From: Streptomyces sp. CB03234
GTDB lineage: Bacteria > Actinomycetota > Actinomycetes > Streptomycetales > Streptomycetaceae
Assembly: GCF_001905885.1 (NCBI RefSeq)
Contig: NZ_LIYH01000005.1
Location: 848,610 to 912,609 of the forward strand
Direction of reading: 5' to 3'
Length of the DNA: 64,000 nucleotides
Under the pieces are notes generated by a model, which did not search any database, had not been told where the DNA came from, and worked only from the letters and a program-made list of their open reading frames with translations. The position numbers were made by a program, and so were the translations under genes. The number at the start of each line of letters is the position of its first letter. The stretch's first letter is position 1. Shown piece by piece: positions 36,600 through 46,201 of the stretch.

Positions 36600-39500
36600 T
36601 CAGGTGGTGACGATGTGGACCCCGCGGGAGAGGTGCTCGGTGCCGGTGAGCCGCAGGCGGCGGGCGACGATGCGCTTCAGCTGCGGCAGATCGGTCAGCG
36701 GCGAGACATTGAGCGGGCCTCCCGACTCCGCGACGGCGCTGATCACGCCGAGGCTCTCCACGGCGGGAAACACGGTCGCCAGCCGGTGCAGGGACGAGTG
36801 TTCGGTGAAGAGCCCGATGCCGACATAGCGCACACCGGGAAAGCTCAGGGTGCCGGGGCAGGAAGCCAGTGAGCCCACTTCGCACGAGACGCCGGCCAGG
36901 AGCGGCAGAGCGGCCAGCTCCCGCCAGTCGTCCTCCGACAGACGTCCCGTGCCGGCGACGTAGTCCAGAGTCGGGTAGCGGCGCAGCCCCTTCAGGCCTT
37001 CCACCGCCGGTTCCCGCATGTAGAGAAAGCCCAAAGGGGCTTTCTCTGGCAGGCAGGTGAGGCTCCATTCCGCCTCTTGGGCCAGGTCGAGGTTGAGCGT
37101 CTCCAGCCGCTCGAGCGAGCGCAGGGCGCTGAGATCCGGGCTGGTGCCCTCGCGCTCCAGAGTCAGGTGGGCGGGATCGCAGTGCCTGAGGAGCCTGGGC
37201 AACAGCGCGTCGGACACGTGCTTCCGGAGATCGAGCCGGGTGGGCCGCAGGCCGAGGCGCATCAGCTCGTGGGCCTGCTCGTCCGAGGCGACCGTGCAGT
37301 CCAGTCCCTCGGGATCCAGCCGCGCGATGATCTCCTCGGCGTACGAGGCCGTGTCGAAGCGGGACCAGCCCCACATGAGCTGGGCACGCACCGGCAGGCT
37401 CGTGTGCTCGGCGAATCGCGCCAGGTACGGAAGGGCCGCGTCCGCCCGGATGTGCGTCGCCGTGATCACCGCCATCTGGGCCTGCTCGTCGTCCAGCTCC
37501 TCCGGGCCCGGGAGCAGGTCCAGGATCAGCGGCCCCACCGTGGCCAGCTCGCGGGCCTCCTCCGGGGTGCGCGGTGGGATGACCTCCGCCGTGCGGTCCA
37601 GCAGGGCGCGCTGGATGTCCGGGGCGAGTTCCGTAGCGTGTTCGAGGGCGGCCGCGGCGACGAAGAGGATGCGGAGCTGGGCGCGGCGGTCCGGGGCGGC
37701 GTCGGCGGCCTTCAGCAGCTCCGTGAAGATCTCGGCGCATTCGCGCGGGCGGGCGTGGGCTACCGCCATGCGGATGACGTCCTCCCACTGGTCGTCTCCG
37801 GCGTGACCGGTCAGGACGCCGATGTGCCAGTCGTCGACGATGGCCTTGGCGGCGAGGTAGTCCTGGAAGGTCCGGTGGACGAAGTCCACGGCGTCCGGGC
37901 CCGGTTCGCGGAGCAGGCCGCTGCGCTGGAGCAGGTGCTGGAAGACGGCCTCCGGCTTCCCGATGGCGGCGGCGTCCGGGATGGCCGGGATCGCGTCGAG
38001 CACGATCGTCTCGGCGCGGGAGCGGTCCATCTCCGTACGGCCGTTGACCGTGAGCCAGTACGCGAGCCGCTGGATCAGCCGGATCTGCGGGGCCTCGCCC
38101 AGGTCGACCCCCGTCGGGTCGCCCATGTCGCGCTCCCGGTCGCGGCGGGCGAGCAGCATGTCGAGGGCGGCGTCGTACAGGCCCTTGCGGCCGCGCGGGA
38201 GGAAGCCGCGGCGGTCGCGGTGCAGGGCGCAGATCAGGCCGCACATCAAGGGGTTGGTGGCCAATCGGGCGAGGTCCTGTGTGGTGCGGAGGGCGTCGAG
38301 GAGGGGCTGCTCGTGAGAGCCCGCGCCCGCGGCCGCGTGCCAGCGCCGTACGAACGCGCCGACCTCGCTCCGGCTCATCGGCGAGAGCGAGAGTTCGGTG
38401 AAGCCGTCCGGGGTCAGCCAGTCCTCGCGTACGGCGGAGGGGCGGGAGGTGACGAGCCAGCGGTTGGCGCCGTCATACGTGGCGAGGAGGTCGCGCAGCC
38501 AGCGGCGGGTGCGGTCGCGCTCGGGTTGCGGCACCTCGTCGATGCCGTCGACCAGGACCAGGCCCCGGCCCGCCGCGAGGACGCGGTCGGCCCAGCCGTC
38601 CGGCGCGGTCAGGGGGCAGCCGGCAGCGGCCAGGAAGCGGTCCGGGGCCGGGAGCCGTTCGCCGTGGCGGGTGAGGGTGCGCAGCGGCAGCATGAAGGGG
38701 ACGCGGTCGCGGAGGTACGCCATGCGGTCGTCGACGGCCCCGTTTGCCGCCGACACCGCCAGCCACTGCACCAGCGTGGTCTTGCCCGACCCGGCGACGC
38801 CGCGCAGCAGCACCCGCTCGTGCCGGGCCAGCGCCTGGTCGGCGGGCCGCGAGCCGGCCGGGGTGCGCTGAGCGGCGGCGCCGACCGGATCCATGCCGTC
38901 CGGGACGTGCGGGTGAGGCTCCGGCGCGCTCGCCTCCAGCGACAGGTACGCCACGTCCAGCGGCCAGGCGTCCGGCGAGTTGTGCAGGTCGATGCCGTAG
39001 ATCGTCAGGCTGCCGTGCTTCTTGGCGACGTACGCGCGGTAGCGGTGCTCGAAGGTCGCGTCCTGCGCGAAGGGCCGGGGCGTACGCGCGATGAGGGCGT
39101 CCACCTTGGCGATCAGCTCCGCCTGCGTGCGGCTCTGCTCCACCAGGGTGCGGGCGACGAAGGTCGAACGCTGGGTGAAGAAGTGCAGGACGTGCAGGCA
39201 GGCCCACTCGGTGATCGACTCCAGGAAGAGCGCCGCGTCGGTGGACAGCCCGGCGGGGGCCGGGGCGGCGGCGCGCAGGCGGTCCGCCAGCTCGCGGTGG
39301 CCGAGGCGGACGGCCTGGACGTCGTCCATGTCGAGGTCGCCGAGGGCGAGCAGGGTGCGGGTGAGGGCGTCGGCGACGGCCTGGGCCTCGTCGTGCGGGA
39401 AGGGCGGCTCCCCGGGGACGGCGAGCGCGTCGGCGATGAGCCGTGCGGCGAGCTTGCGTACGTCCCGCTCGGTGAGCGTGCGCTGCTCGCCACGGAAGGA

Positions 39501-39623
39501 GACCAGCCGGGAGAGGCGGATGCGCTGCCCGGTCAGCCCGGCGCCGGAGCCCTCCTGGACGAAGAGCTTCTTGATCAGGGGTGTGATCGCGCTCGACGCG
39601 AGGCGAATGAGTGCTGGATCCAT
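36600..39623 (-). CDS. NACHT-type STAND NTPase with C-terminal leucine-rich sensor
   Basis: 1007 residues. A helical N-terminal domain (1-250, starting MDPALIRLASSAITPLIKKL) precedes the NTPase: Walker A GVAGSGKT (275-282), Walker B GLVLVDGIDE (Asp359, Asp362, Glu363), and the winged-helix-type FVHRTFQDYLAAKAI typical of NACHT proteins near residue 590. HEAT-like helices follow. The last ~250 residues are rich in spaced leucines, like leucine-rich repeats. Some bacterial NACHT proteins are antiphage sensors, but streptomycetes carry many and most are uncharacterised. The ATG at 39623 has GGGGGGAC upstream. The N-terminal effector function is not recognisable. Confidence 0.88.
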   Translation of the reverse strand: MDPALIRLASSAITPLIKKLFVQEGSGAGLTGQRIRLSRLVSFRGEQRTLTERDVRKLAARLIADALAVPGEPPFPHDEAQAVADALTRTLLALGDLDMDDVQAVRLGHRELADRLRAAAPAPAGLSTDAALFLESITEWACLHVLHFFTQRSTFVARTLVEQSRTQAELIAKVDALIARTPRPFAQDATFEHRYRAYVAKKHGSLTIYGIDLHNSPDAWPLDVAYLSLEASAPEPHPHVPDGMDPVGAAAQRTPAGSRPADQALARHERVLLRGVAGSGKTTLVQWLAVSAANGAVDDRMAYLRDRVPFMLPLRTLTRHGERLPAPDRFLAAAGCPLTAPDGWADRVLAAGRGLVLVDGIDEVPQPERDRTRRWLRDLLATYDGANRWLVTSRPSAVREDWLTPDGFTELSLSPMSRSEVGAFVRRWHAAAGAGSHEQPLLDALRTTQDLARLATNPLMCGLICALHRDRRGFLPRGRKGLYDAALDMLLARRDRERDMGDPTGVDLGEAPQIRLIQRLAYWLTVNGRTEMDRSRAETIVLDAIPAIPDAAAIGKPEAVFQHLLQRSGLLREPGPDAVDFVHRTFQDYLAAKAIVDDWHIGVLTGHAGDDQWEDVIRMAVAHARPRECAEIFTELLKAADAAPDRRAQLRILFVAAAALEHATELAPDIQRALLDRTAEVIPPRTPEEARELATVGPLILDLLPGPEELDDEQAQMAVITATHIRADAALPYLARFAEHTSLPVRAQLMWGWSRFDTASYAEEIIARLDPEGLDCTVASDEQAHELMRLGLRPTRLDLRKHVSDALLPRLLRHCDPAHLTLEREGTSPDLSALRSLERLETLNLDLAQEAEWSLTCLPEKAPLGFLYMREPAVEGLKGLRRYPTLDYVAGTGRLSEDDWRELAALPLLAGVSCEVGSLASCPGTLSFPGVRYVGIGLFTEHSSLHRLATVFPAVESLGVISAVAESGGPLNVSPLTDLPQLKRIVARRLRLTGTEHLSRGVHIVTT

Positions 39624-40094
39624 GCGCGTCCCCCCGCAGCCACGGCGTGCTCGTCGACCGCCTCGAGAGTAGCGGGGGGTTCCGGTCCCGGTCCCGGAAA
39701 AGGAGGTCTTCCGGCCCGGTGGCCGTGACAAGGCGCACAGGCGTTTTGGGCGGTACTAGGTGGAATAGTGCGCCCGGCCGGGTAGGAGGCGCGGTTTCGG
39801 GGTCGTGGGCGGGGGCGTCCGGGGCTGGGGGCGGAGCGGCGGCCGGTGAACAGGGCGGAAAGCGCCAGGTGGCTGGGGGTTCCGGAGGGATAAACCTTCC
39901 TTTCTAAGGACATTTCGGGCTGTTGCCCTGGCTTGGGGCGGCGCGTCAAGAGTGCACGTCACACCCGGGCCTCTACGACCAGATGTCGTAGATGGGTGGT
40001 TTGAGGTGGGATGGGTGGGCGGGTTACCAAGGATGAGCCCAACCGCCCGGCGCCCTTCGCGTCGGGTCCGTTCTTGTCCGGAGGACTTCCCCGT
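39624..40094. other. 471-nt intergenic region between NACHT and M23 genes
   Basis: No gene seen. It holds the divergent promoters of the two flanking genes and the palindrome at 39972-39992. The ribosome-binding site for the M23 gene (GGAGGAC at 40080) is clear. Confidence 0.6.
39972..39992. promoter_or_regulatory. 21-bp palindrome upstream of M23 peptidase
   Basis: TCTACGAC and GTCGTAGA form a perfect 8-bp dyad around CAGAT, 103 nt before the M23 start. The TACGAC...GTCGTA pattern is reminiscent of BlaI-family operators, and the octamer CGACATCT it contains also occurs in front of the blaI-like gene (29922-29929). Confidence 0.6.
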
Positions 40095-40841
40095 ATGTCG
40101 AAGCGCGTCAAGCATCCCGCCCGTAACGCCGCCGTCGCCCTCGCCGCCGCCGGCATGGGAGCGTCGCTGGTGTTCGGAGGCGGTGCCGCCGTCGCCGCCG
40201 ACAGCAAGACCGCCCCCCTCTCGGGCCCCGCCGCCGCCGTCGCCGCGCAGGCCGAGGCCCAGGCGGCGCAGGCCCAGGCCGCCCAGCAGGCCAAGGCCGC
40301 CAAGGCCGCCGCCGCGAAGAAGGCAGCCGCCACCAAGGCCGCCGCCGCCAAGAAGGCCGCCGCGGCCAACGCCGCCAAGAAGGCCGCCCTCGCCAAGAAG
40401 GCCGCCGCCAAGAAGGCCACGTCCTGGGTCAAGCCGGTCACCGGCGGCTACACCCTGACCGCCAGCTTCAACCAGGGCGGCTCCATGTGGTCCCACAAGC
40501 ACTCCGGCCAGGACTTCGCCGTCCCGGTCGGCACCGTGGTCAAGGCCGCCCACTCCGGTGTCGTCGTGAAGGCCGGCCCGAACGGTGGCGGCGACGGCCC
40601 CGCGTACGGCAACGCCATCGTGATCAAGCACGCCAACGGCACGTACTCGCAGTACGCGCACCTGTCGAAGATCAACGTCCACATCGGCGAGACCGTGAAG
40701 ACCGGCGAGACCATCGCCCGGTCCGGCAACACCGGAAACTCCTCCGGCCCGCACCTGCACTTCGAGATCCGTACGACCCCGAACTACGGCTCCGCGCTCA
40801 ACCCGGCGAAGTTCCTGCGTTCCGAGGGCGTCATCATCTGA
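40095..40841 (+). CDS. Secreted M23-family metallopeptidase
   Basis: 248 residues. Signal peptide 1-35 (cleavage near AVAA-DS), then an Ala/Lys/Gln-rich helical spacer (45-108, many KKAAA repeats), then a LytM-type endopeptidase domain. Zinc ligands are predicted as His136, Asp140 (HSGQD) and His222 (HLHFEI), with His189 catalytic. It cuts peptidoglycan cross-links. The ATG at 40095 is preferred over the upstream in-frame ATG at 40011 because GGAGG lies nine bases before it and it begins a proper signal peptide. Adjacent to the sigE operon, which controls envelope genes. Confidence 0.93.
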   Translation: MSKRVKHPARNAAVALAAAGMGASLVFGGGAAVAADSKTAPLSGPAAAVAAQAEAQAAQAQAAQQAKAAKAAAAKKAAATKAAAAKKAAAANAAKKAALAKKAAAKKATSWVKPVTGGYTLTASFNQGGSMWSHKHSGQDFAVPVGTVVKAAHSGVVVKAGPNGGGDGPAYGNAIVIKHANGTYSQYAHLSKINVHIGETVKTGETIARSGNTGNSSGPHLHFEIRTTPNYGSALNPAKFLRSEGVII

Positions 40842-40858
40842 CGCTCGGCCCTGTGACC

Positions 40859-40906
40859 GACGGCGACGTCGAGGGCGGCATCTCGCCGCTCCTCGGGGTC
40901 GCCGTC
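40859..40906. terminator. Long stem-loop between convergent M23 and cseC genes
   Basis: GACGGCGAC and GTCGCCGTC pair, enclosing further CGAGG/CCTCG and GCGGC/GCCGC stems. It is placed to serve as a two-way terminator. Confidence 0.7.
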
Positions 40907-40932
40907 GTCGTCCGCCGGGCCGCGCGGCGCCG

Positions 40933-42251
40933 TCAGGGCGTGTCGGGGAGCTGGAGTATCGGGAAGCTGCCCGTCGACGTCGGGGCGTGTTCCGGGAGCC
41001 ACAGCACCGCGATCGCGCCCCCCGCCCCCGGGGCGGTGCCCGAGGGGGCCGCGTTGCGGAAGGTGAGCCGCGCGCCCAGCACCCGGGCCTGGCCCGCCGC
41101 GATCGTCAGGCCCAGGCCGTGACCGTGCCCGGCCCGGTCGCTGGCGCCCGTACGGAAGCGGCTCGGGCCCTCCCGCAGCAGCGCCTCCGGGAAGCCCGGC
41201 CCGTGGTCGCGGACCCGCACCACCCGGCCCTCGACCGTGACCTCCACCGGCCCCTTGCCGTGCTTGGCGGCGTTGGCCAGCAGGTTGCCCAGGATCCGCT
41301 CCAGCCGGCGCGGATCGGTGTTCACCCACGACTCGTGCACCACCCGCACCACCGCGTCCGGATACAGCGCCACCACCCGGCGCTCGACGAACTCCCCGAG
41401 CGCGATCTCCTGCAGCTCGGCCCGCTCCGAGGCGCTGTCCAGCCGGGCCACCTCCAGCACGTCCTCGACCAGCGTCCGCATCGCCTGCGCCCGGTCCCGC
41501 ACCAGTTCCGTCGGCCGCCCGGGCGGCAGCAGCTCGGCGGCCGTGAGCAGTCCCGTCACCGGCGTACGCAACTCGTGCGCGATGTCCGCGGTGACCCGCC
41601 GCTCCGCCTCGATCCGCTCGTTCAGCGCGTCCGTCAGGGCGTCCACCGCCCGCGCGAGCTCGTCCGTCTCATCGCGTACGACACCGCCGATGGCGTCCCG
41701 GACCCGCACCTCCGTATTGCCCTGGGCGACCTTCCCGGCCGCCGTCGCCGCCTTGCGCAGCCGGCGCGACAGCTGGCCGCCGATCAGCACGCCCAGCGCG
41801 CAGCCGCCGAACACCACCGACACCGAGCCGACGATCAGCGCCTCGTCCAGGTCCTTCATGATCGTCGTGCTGCGGCTGGCGAACGGGCTGTGCAGCGACA
41901 GCACGTCCCCGTTGCCCAGCGGCACCGCGGCCCACACGTCCGGCGGGCCGTCCTCGTGCTCCCTCACGTACGTCCCGCGCCGCTTCTTCGCCAGCAGCTC
42001 GTCCAGCTCCGGCGGCAGCGCCGGGTCGTTGAGCTTTGCCCCGAACTTGGGGTCGGTCTTCGGCTTCGCCGACTCGTACATCCGCTGGGCGAACATCAGC
42101 CGCTCCATCTGTACGTCACGCGCGTTGCCGAGCATCGAGACGCGGGCGGCGTTGTGCACGACGAGGCTGAGCGCGACCGCGACCAGGGCGCCCACGGCGG
42201 CGATGGCGATCGAGATCTTCCATCTGACGCCCGTGCGCAGGACCGGCGGCT

Positions 42252-42255
<4 letters not shown>
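40933..42255 (-). CDS. cseC: Envelope-stress sensor histidine kinase CseC
   Basis: 440 residues. Membrane helices at about 14-34 and 140-160 enclose a ~100-residue extracytoplasmic sensor. HAMP-like region, then H-box ADIAHELRTPVTG with His227, N box RILGNLLANAAKHG, and G boxes VRDHGPGF and GHGLGLTIA. In S. coelicolor CseC senses cell-wall damage and phosphorylates CseB, turning on sigE. It starts with an ATGA overlap on cseB. The native family member is somewhat longer at the N-terminus. Confidence 0.94.
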
Positions 42256-42968
<713 letters not shown>

Positions 42969-42991
42969 CGCCGTCTTCTCTCCGTGCTCCG

Positions 42992-43702
42992 TCAGTTCTT
43001 GGGCGCCGGGGTCGGCTCGGCGCCGGAGCCGTCGATGCCGCCGTCCCCGACCGTCTTGCTGTACTCGTTGTGCACCCGGTCGTGCTCGGTGAACTTGCTG
43101 CCCGTCCACCGGTAGGTGACCACGTCCTCGCCCGAGGGGTACGACACCGGGTCGCCCTCCGCGTACACCTGCTTGGTGACGACCAGGTCGCCACGGTCGA
43201 TCGCCGAGTAGACCGCGGGCTCCTCCAGGGAGAAGACATTCTCGTACGCCGTGCCCTTGCCGTCGTCCTTCACGCCGCCCAGACGGTACACATACGTCCC
43301 GACGCCCACGGCGTCACCGCACGTCAGCACGTTCACCACGACATCCGGCGTACCGGAGTCGGTGAGGTTCCCGTACGAGGTGTCCACCGGGTAGGCGTCC
43401 GCCACGCACGGCTTGAGGTCGTCCTTCACCTGGTCGCTGACCTTCGGGTCGTTCATGATCAGCCGGACCGCGTTCACCTTCTTCACCGGCGACGACGCCG
43501 CCGACGTGGGAGCCGGCGCGGACGACGGCGTGCCCTGGTCGGTCCTGGCCGCGCCCTCGTCGCGCGTCCCCGTGCCACCGGTGGAGCAACCGGCCGTGAG
43601 CAGGCCGAGGGCGGCGGCCACGGCCATCGCCGTGGTACCCGCCGCCCGGATCCCGCCGGTGCCGCTCCGGCTCCCGTTGTCTCTGGCGCTCAGGCCGCGC
43701 AC
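42992..43702 (-). CDS. cseA: Lipoprotein CseA, negative modulator of sigE
   Basis: 236 residues with a lipoprotein signal (lipobox LTAGC, Cys39) and a mature extracytoplasmic domain containing two cysteines. In S. coelicolor loss of CseA raises sigE expression, so it is thought to dampen CseC. The GTG at 43702 lies inside the last 13 nt of sigE, so translation is coupled. Assignment rests on operon position and lipoprotein nature. Confidence 0.92.
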   Translation of the reverse strand: MRGLSARDNGSRSGTGGIRAAGTTAMAVAAALGLLTAGCSTGGTGTRDEGAARTDQGTPSSAPAPTSAASSPVKKVNAVRLIMNDPKVSDQVKDDLKPCVADAYPVDTSYGNLTDSGTPDVVVNVLTCGDAVGVGTYVYRLGGVKDDGKGTAYENVFSLEEPAVYSAIDRGDLVVTKQVYAEGDPVSYPSGEDVVTYRWTGSKFTEHDRVHNEYSKTVGDGGIDGSGAEPTPAPKN

Positions 43703-44247
43703 CGCTCCCGCCCCCGCTCGTCACTGCGTTCCGTACGCTCCAGGGCACGGGCGTCGACGTCCCGGCTCTCCAGCTCCTGGCGGAGCCGGGCGAGCGCCCG
43801 GTGAAGCGTGGACTTCACCGTACCGGTCGACATGCCCAGCGCGGCGGCCGTCTCCTCGGTGCTCATCTGCTCCCAGTGCCGCAGCACGACGACGCTGCGC
43901 TGCTTGGGCGCCAGCACCTTCAGGATGTCCATCAGCAGGGCCCGGTCGGCGTGCTGCTCGGTGGCGTCGTCCACCGACGCGTCCGGCAGCTGCTCGGTGG
44001 GCACCTCCTCCAGCTTGCGGGCGCGCCACCACTCCGTACGCGTATTGATCATCACGCGGCGCAGGTACGCGTCGGCGAGGGCCTTGTCCGCTATGCCGTC
44101 CCAGCGGCCGTACGTCCGGGCCAGCGCCGTCTGCAGCAGGTCCTGCGCGTCGACCGGGTCGGGGACGAGGCGCCGGGCGCTGCGCAGCAGGGCGTCCTGC
44201 CGTGTGCGTACGTACTCCTCGAATTCGAGCACCTCGCCGTGCGACAT
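43690..44247 (-). CDS. sigE: Extracytoplasmic-function sigma factor SigE
   Basis: 185 residues, nearly identical to the S. coelicolor SigE as I recall it. Region 2 (FEEYVRTRQDALLRSARRLV, DAQDLLQTALARTYGRWDGI, RRVMINTRTEWWRARK) and region 4 (LKVLAPKQRSVVVLRHWEQM, STGTVKSTLHRALARLRQEL) are intact. It directs genes for cell-wall polymer and peptidoglycan maintenance. There is no anti-sigma gene; control is transcriptional through CseB/CseC. The upstream 190 nt hold the promoter and an inverted repeat at 44368-44392. Confidence 0.97.
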   Translation of the reverse strand: MSHGEVLEFEEYVRTRQDALLRSARRLVPDPVDAQDLLQTALARTYGRWDGIADKALADAYLRRVMINTRTEWWRARKLEEVPTEQLPDASVDDATEQHADRALLMDILKVLAPKQRSVVVLRHWEQMSTEETAAALGMSTGTVKSTLHRALARLRQELESRDVDARALERTERSDERGRERCAA

Positions 44248-44367
44248 CCCGAACCGCCTCCGATCCCCGTGAAACCCCGTGTGTTGCTTACGTCGGCAGA
44301 CGCTACGGAGCGGTTGTCACGGGGTTGTCCGCGCAGGCCGTCGGCGGACGCACGGCTGGCCATCGGT

Positions 44368-44392
44368 TGTGTAACAGCGATGGTGTTACGCA
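44368..44392. promoter_or_regulatory. Inverted repeat upstream of sigE
   Basis: GTAACA (44371-44376) and TGTTAC (44384-44389) are separated by 7 nt, with two further matching outer pairs. It lies about 125-145 nt upstream of the sigE start and 50-70 nt after mutY. It could be a CseB operator; the true CseB site is not known to me. Confidence 0.5.
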
Positions 44393-44439
44393 GCCGGGGG
44401 GCGGGCCCCGGCTCCGTACGCCTCACCCGGGCCGGGGCC

Positions 44440-45375
44440 TCACCCCGCCGGGAGCCGGTATCGGCCGCCGTCCAGGGGCTCGACCAGGCCGTCCGCGACC
44501 AGGCCGTCCAGGGCGCGGGCGCGCTGCACCGGGTCGTGCCAGACCGCGTCCAGCGCGGCCTGCTCCACCGGGGTCACCGCATCGCGCAGCACGGCGAGCA
44601 GCCGGCCGCGCACCTGACGGTCCGTACCCGCGTACGTCTGGCCGCGCCGGGCCGGGCCGTCGTGGGCCGGCTTGCCCGCCAGCCACCAGGCGCACTGCCG
44701 GGCGATCGGGCACCGCGCGCAGTCCTCGTTGCGGGCGGTGCACACCAGGGCGCCCAGCTCCATGGAGGCCGCCGCCCAGCGGGCCGCCGTCCGCTCGTCG
44801 TCCGGCAGCAGCGCGCGCGCCAGCTTCCGCTCGGCGGCGGTCGTGGCGTTCGGGGGGTACTGCACACCCGTCACCGACCGGGCGAACACCCGCCGCACGT
44901 TGGTGTCCAGCACGGCATGACGCTGCCCGTACGCGAACGACGCCACCGCCGCGGCCGTGTACTCGCCGATGCCCGGCAGCGCGAGCAGCTGCGCGTGATC
45001 GCTCGGTACGTCGCCGCCGTGCCGTTCCGTTATCGCCACCGCCGCGCCGTGCAGCCGCAGCGCGCGGCGCGGATAGCCGAGCCGGCCCCAGGCGCGCACG
45101 GCCTCACCGGGGGCGTCGGCGGCCAGGTCGGCGGGGCGGGGCCAGCGGGCCAGCCACTGCTCGTACACCGGGAGCACCCGGCCGACCGGGGTCTGCTGGA
45201 GCATGAACTCGCTGACCATCACCCCCCAGGCGCCGGCCTCGGGGCGGCGCCAGGGGAGGTCGCGGGCGTTCTGCTCGAACCAGGCGAGCACGGGCGCGTG
45301 CAGGCCGACGGCGTCGGGCCCGGTCGTGGGGGTCGCTTCGGGCCAGGTTTCGGGGGTGGAGGGGATCGCAGTCAT
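44440..45375 (-). CDS. mutY: A/G-specific adenine DNA glycosylase (MutY family)
   Basis: 311 residues. Removes adenine mispaired with 8-oxoguanine. Catalytic Glu56 (SEFMLQQT), helix-hairpin-helix LPGIGEYTAAAV with Asp157 (LDTNV), and a [4Fe-4S] loop with Cys212, Cys219, Cys222 and Cys228 (C-x6-C-x2-C-x5-C). It lacks the C-terminal NUDIX-like domain used by longer MutY proteins for 8-oxoG recognition, having only a short winged-helix-like tail. ATG at 45375 with GGGGGT upstream. Confidence 0.92.
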   Translation of the reverse strand: MTAIPSTPETWPEATPTTGPDAVGLHAPVLAWFEQNARDLPWRRPEAGAWGVMVSEFMLQQTPVGRVLPVYEQWLARWPRPADLAADAPGEAVRAWGRLGYPRRALRLHGAAVAITERHGGDVPSDHAQLLALPGIGEYTAAAVASFAYGQRHAVLDTNVRRVFARSVTGVQYPPNATTAAERKLARALLPDDERTAARWAAASMELGALVCTARNEDCARCPIARQCAWWLAGKPAHDGPARRGQTYAGTDRQVRGRLLAVLRDAVTPVEQAALDAVWHDPVQRARALDGLVADGLVEPLDGGRYRLPAG

Positions 45376-45400
45376 GGCACCCCCGATCCTGGCACGTTCC

Positions 45401-46066
45401 TCAGGAACGGCGGTGCATCGGCTCCCGGCGCCGCCGGGACACGGCGCGGTCCGTAACCGTCGTGGGAACGGCGGGCCCGGCCCCGGCCAGCCACGTGGCG
45501 GCGGCCGACCGGCTCATCCGCATCGTGTCGGTCAGCGCCCGGGCCGGCCCGGTCAGCAGCGTGACGAACAGCACCGTGGCCAGGGCGCCCAGCACCAGGC
45601 CGGCCGCCACGTCGTGCGGGTAGTGCACACCGACGAAGACCCGGGAGAAGGCCATGAGCAGCGCCATCGGCACGGTCAGCCAGGCGATCCCGCGCCAGGC
45701 CAGGGCCAGCGCGACGGCGGCGGCACCGGCGATGGCCGAGTGGTTGCTCGGGAAGGACCAGTCGCCGTACGGCGGGCACTGAACGATCGAGGCGGCTGCC
45801 CCGGCCACCGCGCGGCACGGGCGCTCCTCGTCCACCACCGACTTCAGCAGCTCGCTGACCACGTACCCGAACGCGGTGCCCAGCGGCGCGAGAACGGCGA
45901 GCGCCATGGCCCGGGAGTCGGCGGGGCGCGCCCGCCACCAGCCGGCGACGAACAGCACGCCGAACAGCAGCAGGCCGGCCTCCGTCCACAGCTCGGCGAG
46001 CAGCCGCAGCCAGCCCGGGCTGTCGTGCGCGAGATCGGTGATGTCGAGGTAGAGGTCCTGGCTCAT
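45401..46066 (-). CDS. PAP2-type membrane phosphatase
   Basis: 221 residues with about six membrane helices and the three PAP2 motifs: KSVVDEERPC (KxxxxxxRP), YGDWSFPSNHSA (PSGH-like) and SRVFVGVHYPHD (SRxxxxxHxxxD). It could dephosphorylate undecaprenyl diphosphate or phosphatidic acid. The ATG at 46066 (MSQDLYLDIT) is chosen over an upstream ATG at 46150, which would add a non-hydrophobic extension. Divergent from a membrane-anchored hypothetical gene. Confidence 0.9.
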   Translation of the reverse strand: MSQDLYLDITDLAHDSPGWLRLLAELWTEAGLLLFGVLFVAGWWRARPADSRAMALAVLAPLGTAFGYVVSELLKSVVDEERPCRAVAGAAASIVQCPPYGDWSFPSNHSAIAGAAAVALALAWRGIAWLTVPMALLMAFSRVFVGVHYPHDVAAGLVLGALATVLFVTLLTGPARALTDTMRMSRSAAATWLAGAGPAVPTTVTDRAVSRRRREPMHRRS

Positions 46067-46188
46067 GGCTACGGACGGTACCTGGCGTCCGGAACGCTTC
46101 CGACCGCAGTAGGAGCGTTCGGGTGTGATCATCGGCAAAACTTGGTGCACGGGCGGCGGGTGGGGCGGGAGTTGGCACAGATCTCTCG

Positions 46189-46194
46189 TACAGT
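46189..46194 (+). promoter_or_regulatory. -10-like TACAGT, leaderless start
   Basis: TACAGT is followed by seven bases and the GTG at 46202; no ribosome-binding site. Confidence 0.4.
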
Positions 46195-46201
46195 TTGGGC
46201 C

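Noticed and set aside
39900..40094. c-di-AMP (ydaO-type) riboswitch before the M23 gene
   Set aside because: These riboswitches often precede wall hydrolase genes in actinobacteria and disA is nearby, but the conserved blocks I remember for this class were not found in the region.
40011..40094. Longer M23 protein starting at ATG 40011
   Set aside because: It would add 28 residues that do not fit a signal peptide, and a good ribosome-binding site favours ATG 40095.
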